Below, piece by piece: positions 19,553 to 22,694 of a stretch of 22,694 nt of DNA. The position numbers and the translations under genes are program-made. Each line of letters starts with the position of its first letter. Within the stretch, counting starts at the first letter, position 1. The stretch lies in NCBI GenBank assembly GCA_910579725.1, contig CAJTUD010000043.1, forward strand, positions 1-22,694, written 5' to 3'. Source of the DNA: an uncultured Oscillospiraceae bacterium (GTDB taxonomy: Bacteria; Bacillota; Clostridia; Oscillospirales; Oscillospiraceae). The notes beneath the pieces are model-generated. The model did not search any database and was not told where the DNA came from. It saw only the letters and a program-made list of their open reading frames with translations.

Positions 19553-21511
19553 TCAGCCCGGCTTTCTTCTTCCCCGCCCTCCGGACCGGGGAGAGCGCTT
19601 GTCCCGGGACTCCTGACGGCCGCCGGATTTTCCCGCCCGCTGCGGGGGGCGGCCCTTCTTGTCCGGTGCGCCCCGGCGGACCTTTTGCGCCTCTCCGGAG
19701 GAGGGCCCGCCGCTGTGGAGAGGCCGGATCAAACAGTCCTTTCCATAGCCGATCAGATCCTCCCTGCCCGCTTTGTGCAGCGCCTCCACCACCAGCCGTC
19801 TCATCTCCGGCCGCTTCCATTGCAGCAGCGCCCTTTGCAGCGCCTTGTCGTGCGGACTTTTCGCCACATATACCGGCTCCATGGTTCTCGGGTCCAGACC
19901 CGTGTACCACATGCAGGTGGACAGGGTGCCCGGGGTGGGATAGAAGTCCTGCACCTGCTCCGGCTGACGGCCGGTTTTGTTGAGGAATACCGCCAGCTCC
20001 ACCGCGTCGCTGAGCGTACAGCCCGGGTGGCTGCTCATCAGATAGGGCACCAGATACTGCTCCAGGCCGTACCGCTGGTTCAGCCGCTGGTATTTCTCCC
20101 GGAACCGCTCATAAACCTCGAAATGGGGCTTTCCCATATAGTCCAGTACCTGCGCGGAGCAGTGTTCCGGGGCCACTTTCAGCTGGCCGGAGACATGATA
20201 GCGCACCAGCTCGGACAAAAATTCGCTGTTTTTTTCACACAGAAGGTAATCAAACCGGATGCCGCTGCGGATGAACACCTTTTTCACCCCCGGCACCGCT
20301 CTCACCTTCCTCAGCAGCGCCAGATAGTCGGCGTGACTGGGGTCGATGTTTTTGCAGGGGGTGGGGGCCAGACAGGAGCGGTTTTTGCACATGCCGTTTT
20401 TCTTCTGCTGCTGGCAGGAGGGGTGGCGGAAGTTGGCCGACGGTCCGCCCACATCATGAACATAGCCCTTGAACTTGGGGTCTCTGGTAAAGCCCTCCAC
20501 CTCCCGGACCACGCTCTCATGGCTGCGGGAAGTAATCATCCGTCCCTGATGAAAGGCCAGGGAGCAGAAATTGCACCCCCCGAAGCATCCCCGGTTGTGG
20601 GTGACGGAGAAGCGCACCTCCTCAATGGCCGCCACACCTCCCTGACTGTCGTACATGGGATGGACCTCCCGGGTGTAGGGCAGCTCCGCCACCGCGTCCA
20701 GCTCCTGCCGGTCAAGCGGCATGGCCGGTGGATTGACCACCAGGACGCGGCTACCATGGGGCTGAAGAATCGCCCTGCCCCGGATGGGGTCGTGCTCCTC
20801 GTACTCGATTCTGGCAGCAGCGGCATAGTCTCTCTCGTCAGAGGCCACCGACTCGAAGGACGGAACCGCCACGCTCTCATAGGCACAGGCGGGCTCCCTG
20901 GCGGCGTAGGCGGTGCCCCTGACGTTGGTGAGCCGGTCCACCGCCTCCCCCCTGGCAAGCCGGCCGGCGATCTCGCGGGTGGCCCGCTCCCCCATGCCGT
21001 AGACCAGCAGATCCGCACCTGCGTCAAAGAGAATGGAGCGGCGCACCGCGTCGTCCCAGTAGTCGTAGTGGGCAAAGCGCCGCAGACTGGCCTCCAGACC
21101 GCCGATGATGATGGGAATATCCGGGAAAGCCTCTCTGGCCCGGTTGGCGTAGACAATGGTGGGCCGGTCCGGACGAAGACCCATTTTGTTTCCGGGGCTG
21201 TACGCGTCGGAGGACCGGCGCTTCTTGGCGGCGGTGTAATGGGCTACCATGGAGTCGATGTTGCCGCCGCCGATGAAAACGCCGTAGCGAGGCTTTCCCA
21301 TAGCCTGGAAGGCGGCGGCGCTGCGCCAGTCCGGCTGGGCCAGCACAGCCACCCGCCAGCCCTCCGCCTCCAGCACCCGGGCAATGATGGCGGAGCCAAA
21401 GGAGGGATGATCCACGTAGGCGTCGGCAGTGACCACTAAAAAGTCATAATACCACCAGCCTCTTTGCTGCATGTCCTCCTTGCTGACGGGGAGAAAATCA
21501 AAGGTATCCAT
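19553..21511 (-). CDS. ygiQ: YgiQ-family radical SAM protein
   Basis: A 652-residue member of the YgiQ (UPF0313) radical SAM family, whose substrate is not established. The N-terminal part (about 1-280) is the family-specific domain, with VTADAYVDHPSFG and IIGGLEASLRRFAHYDYW. The radical SAM cluster motif is at about 308-316 (GCFGGCNFC; Cys309, Cys313, Cys316). A second Cys group at about 366-386 (CQQQ...MC...SC...PC) is also typical of the family. The C-terminus (about 605-652) is a very basic, low-complexity tail rich in Arg, Gly and Lys. The ATG at 21509-21511 has GAGGAG 7 bases upstream; an earlier in-frame GTG at 21526 would lie inside that site. It follows the GNAT gene by 11 bases and is probably cotranscribed with it. 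Confidence 0.93.
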   Translation of the reverse strand: MDTFDFLPVSKEDMQQRGWWYYDFLVVTADAYVDHPSFGSAIIARVLEAEGWRVAVLAQPDWRSAAAFQAMGKPRYGVFIGGGNIDSMVAHYTAAKKRRSSDAYSPGNKMGLRPDRPTIVYANRAREAFPDIPIIIGGLEASLRRFAHYDYWDDAVRRSILFDAGADLLVYGMGERATREIAGRLARGEAVDRLTNVRGTAYAAREPACAYESVAVPSFESVASDERDYAAAARIEYEEHDPIRGRAILQPHGSRVLVVNPPAMPLDRQELDAVAELPYTREVHPMYDSQGGVAAIEEVRFSVTHNRGCFGGCNFCSLAFHQGRMITSRSHESVVREVEGFTRDPKFKGYVHDVGGPSANFRHPSCQQQKKNGMCKNRSCLAPTPCKNIDPSHADYLALLRKVRAVPGVKKVFIRSGIRFDYLLCEKNSEFLSELVRYHVSGQLKVAPEHCSAQVLDYMGKPHFEVYERFREKYQRLNQRYGLEQYLVPYLMSSHPGCTLSDAVELAVFLNKTGRQPEQVQDFYPTPGTLSTCMWYTGLDPRTMEPVYVAKSPHDKALQRALLQWKRPEMRRLVVEALHKAGREDLIGYGKDCLIRPLHSGGPSSGEAQKVRRGAPDKKGRPPQRAGKSGGRQESRDKRSPRSGGRGRRKPG

Positions 21512-21522
21512 GGCGCGTCTCC

Positions 21523-22095
21523 TCACAAATTCTTCTCGATATGGTGCTCCGGATAAAGCTCCCAGTATTTTCTGTATACGCGGTCTGTGTTTCCGTCAAG
21601 ATTCAGCTGGTACAGACGGAACTGCACCGGAATATTTTTGGGCTGCCACTGCTCCCGGTAGGTGTACTGATAGCGCATCCCCAGCTTCTGCATAACGCGG
21701 CCGCTTCCGGGATTATTCACATCATGGGTGGCTGTCACGAAGGGAACCCCGTCCATCCGCAGCCTGTCAATCACGGCGCGGCAGGCCTCCGTGGCCAGAC
21801 CTCTTCCCCAGTACGCCCTACCCAGAGCGTATCCCAGGTCATGGCTGCCGTCCGCGCTCACATGGACATAGCCTACAGGAACGTTTTCGTCCCGCAGGCA
21901 GACTGCCCAGCGATACTCTCCCGCTCCGGCGTAACGCTCTTCATACAGCCTTCCGGCTTCCTCAAGGGTCCGAAGAGGATACCACGGGAGAAACCGGTTC
22001 ACCTCCGCGTCGCTGTAAATGGCAAAAATCGATTCAATATCGTTCCTGGTGAAAGCACGCAGAAGCAGTCTCTCCGTTTTCAGCTCCGGCGGCAT
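21523..22095 (-). CDS. GNAT N-acetyltransferase (RimJ/RimL type)
   Basis: A 190-residue acetyl-CoA-dependent acetyltransferase. The opening PELKTERLLLRAFTRNDIES is typical of the RimJ/RimL group. The middle has PVGYVHV, and the acetyl-CoA loop is GRAYWGRGLATEA. NPGSGRVMQKLGM closes the fold. The substrate is unknown; members acetylate ribosomal protein N-termini, amino acids, small amines or antibiotics. The ATG has GGAGGAG 5 bases upstream and overlaps the end of the preceding gene by 16 bases, so coupled translation is likely. It lies 11 bases before the YgiQ gene. Confidence 0.9.
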   Translation of the reverse strand: MPPELKTERLLLRAFTRNDIESIFAIYSDAEVNRFLPWYPLRTLEEAGRLYEERYAGAGEYRWAVCLRDENVPVGYVHVSADGSHDLGYALGRAYWGRGLATEACRAVIDRLRMDGVPFVTATHDVNNPGSGRVMQKLGMRYQYTYREQWQPKNIPVQFRLYQLNLDGNTDRVYRKYWELYPEHHIEKNL

Positions 22096-22694
22096 GGCTG
22101 CTCCTCCATCGCCGGGATTTCCCGTACAACCCGGCGCAGATCCATGGCCATCTCCTCTCCGGCGGAAATGAAGCCATACCGGGCAAAGTATCCCCTCAGG
22201 GCCTCGGGGCAGCGAAGGACCAGCCGCTCCCGTCCCTTTGTCCGGGCATACTGCACCGCCTGCCCCAGAAGCTGGACGCCATAGCCCCGTCCCCGGAAAG
22301 CGGGGACCACCTCATAGTCCGCAACACGCAGCGCTCCGGGCTCCAGGGCCATGGTGATTCTGCCTGCCTGCTCCTCCTCCAGAAGAGCCTCGGCGGCTTT
22401 GCCGTCCGAATCTTCCCGGAGGGTGCAAAACCAGAGCCCCGGCTCGGTGGCTGCGTCGCCCTTGTGCCAGCTCTGGCGGCGGAAGGTGGAGAGCTTGTCC
22501 GGCAGATGGCTCGCGTCGTCCCGGAAGACTACCCGGATCTCCTCCCCCTCGGCCTCCAGCAGGGAAACGGCGGTATTGTCCCCGTGGCCAGTGGCGCCGA
22601 TTTCTTCCAGGGTCCTCCCCTCCAGGGTCCCCAGCAGGGTCCGGAGGGCCACGCCGTGGCTGGCGGCGGCCACTGTGCCGCCGGGGTTCTCCGC
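22080..22694 (-). CDS. Histidine phosphatase-GNAT fusion (5' end outside window)
   Basis: The frame is open to the window edge; 204 residues are visible. The first 75 or so look like the C-terminal end of a histidine phosphatase (phosphoglycerate mutase-like) domain: GGTVAAASHGVALRTLLG carries the second catalytic His, and TAVSLLEAEGEEIRVV is the closing strand pair. From about residue 80 it continues into a GNAT domain with the acetyl-CoA loop VVPAFRGRGYGVQLL and the ending GYFARYGF. Proteins annotated as histidine phosphatase plus GNAT are known in Firmicutes, but their pathway is not clear to me. The first catalytic (RHG) motif must lie upstream of the window. An internal GTG at 22673 could be mistaken for the start. 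Confidence 0.8.
   Translation of the reverse strand, partial: AENPGGTVAAASHGVALRTLLGTLEGRTLEEIGATGHGDNTAVSLLEAEGEEIRVVFRDDASHLPDKLSTFRRQSWHKGDAATEPGLWFCTLREDSDGKAAEALLEEEQAGRITMALEPGALRVADYEVVPAFRGRGYGVQLLGQAVQYARTKGRERLVLRCPEALRGYFARYGFISAGEEMAMDLRRVVREIPAMEEQPCRRS

Noticed and set aside
19685..21439. 584-residue plus-strand frame opposite the YgiQ gene
   Set aside because: No motif or ribosome binding site; the minus strand carries the radical SAM motif.

Overview
The window (about 22.7 kb, GC-rich) looks like chromosome from a gut Firmicute of the Oscillospiraceae type. This is inferred from strong GGAGG ribosome binding sites, sigma-A promoters, S-layer homology (SLH) anchors, an ECF-type biotin transporter subunit, a FeoA-FeoB fusion and a mucin-directed sialidase. 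No phage, insertion sequence, tRNA, rRNA or CRISPR array is visible.

Layout. Positions 1-950 (minus strand) hold bioY and an overlapping DUF1284 gene, behind a promoter covered by a clear BirA-type biotin operator. Positions 971-2301 (minus) hold a secreted N-acetylmuramoyl-L-alanine amidase followed by a stand-alone feoA that ends at a terminator. Diverging from the amidase is a 820-residue FeoA-FeoB ferrous iron transporter (2426-4888) with a Cys/His-rich linker, a near-consensus promoter and a possible metal-regulator operator. A small membrane-anchored SurA/PrsA-like protein follows (5004-5891, minus).

The core is a surface glycan-degradation unit on the minus strand, 17698 down to 5983. 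One strong promoter drives a 2891-residue, SLH-anchored protein with a catalytically dead SGNH domain, an intact SGNH esterase domain, a GH33 sialidase, three related glycan-binding-like modules, leucine-rich repeats and InlB-type repeats. Next comes a secreted right-handed beta-helix protein, after a stable intergenic hairpin, and then a terminator. Esterase plus sialidase suggests removal of O-acetyl groups and then of sialic acid from host glycans at the cell surface.

Diverging from the giant gene is a second SLH-anchored protein (18037-19422): an exported methylthioadenosine/S-adenosylhomocysteine nucleosidase with its catalytic residues intact, an enzyme normally found in the cytosol. 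A 21-bp perfect hairpin separates it from a converging minus-strand run of a YgiQ-family radical SAM protein, a GNAT acetyltransferase and the 3' part of a histidine phosphatase-GNAT fusion that leaves the window at 22694.

The best candidates for undescribed biology are the dead-plus-live SGNH/sialidase architecture with its repeated binding modules, and the S-layer-displayed MTAN nucleosidase.
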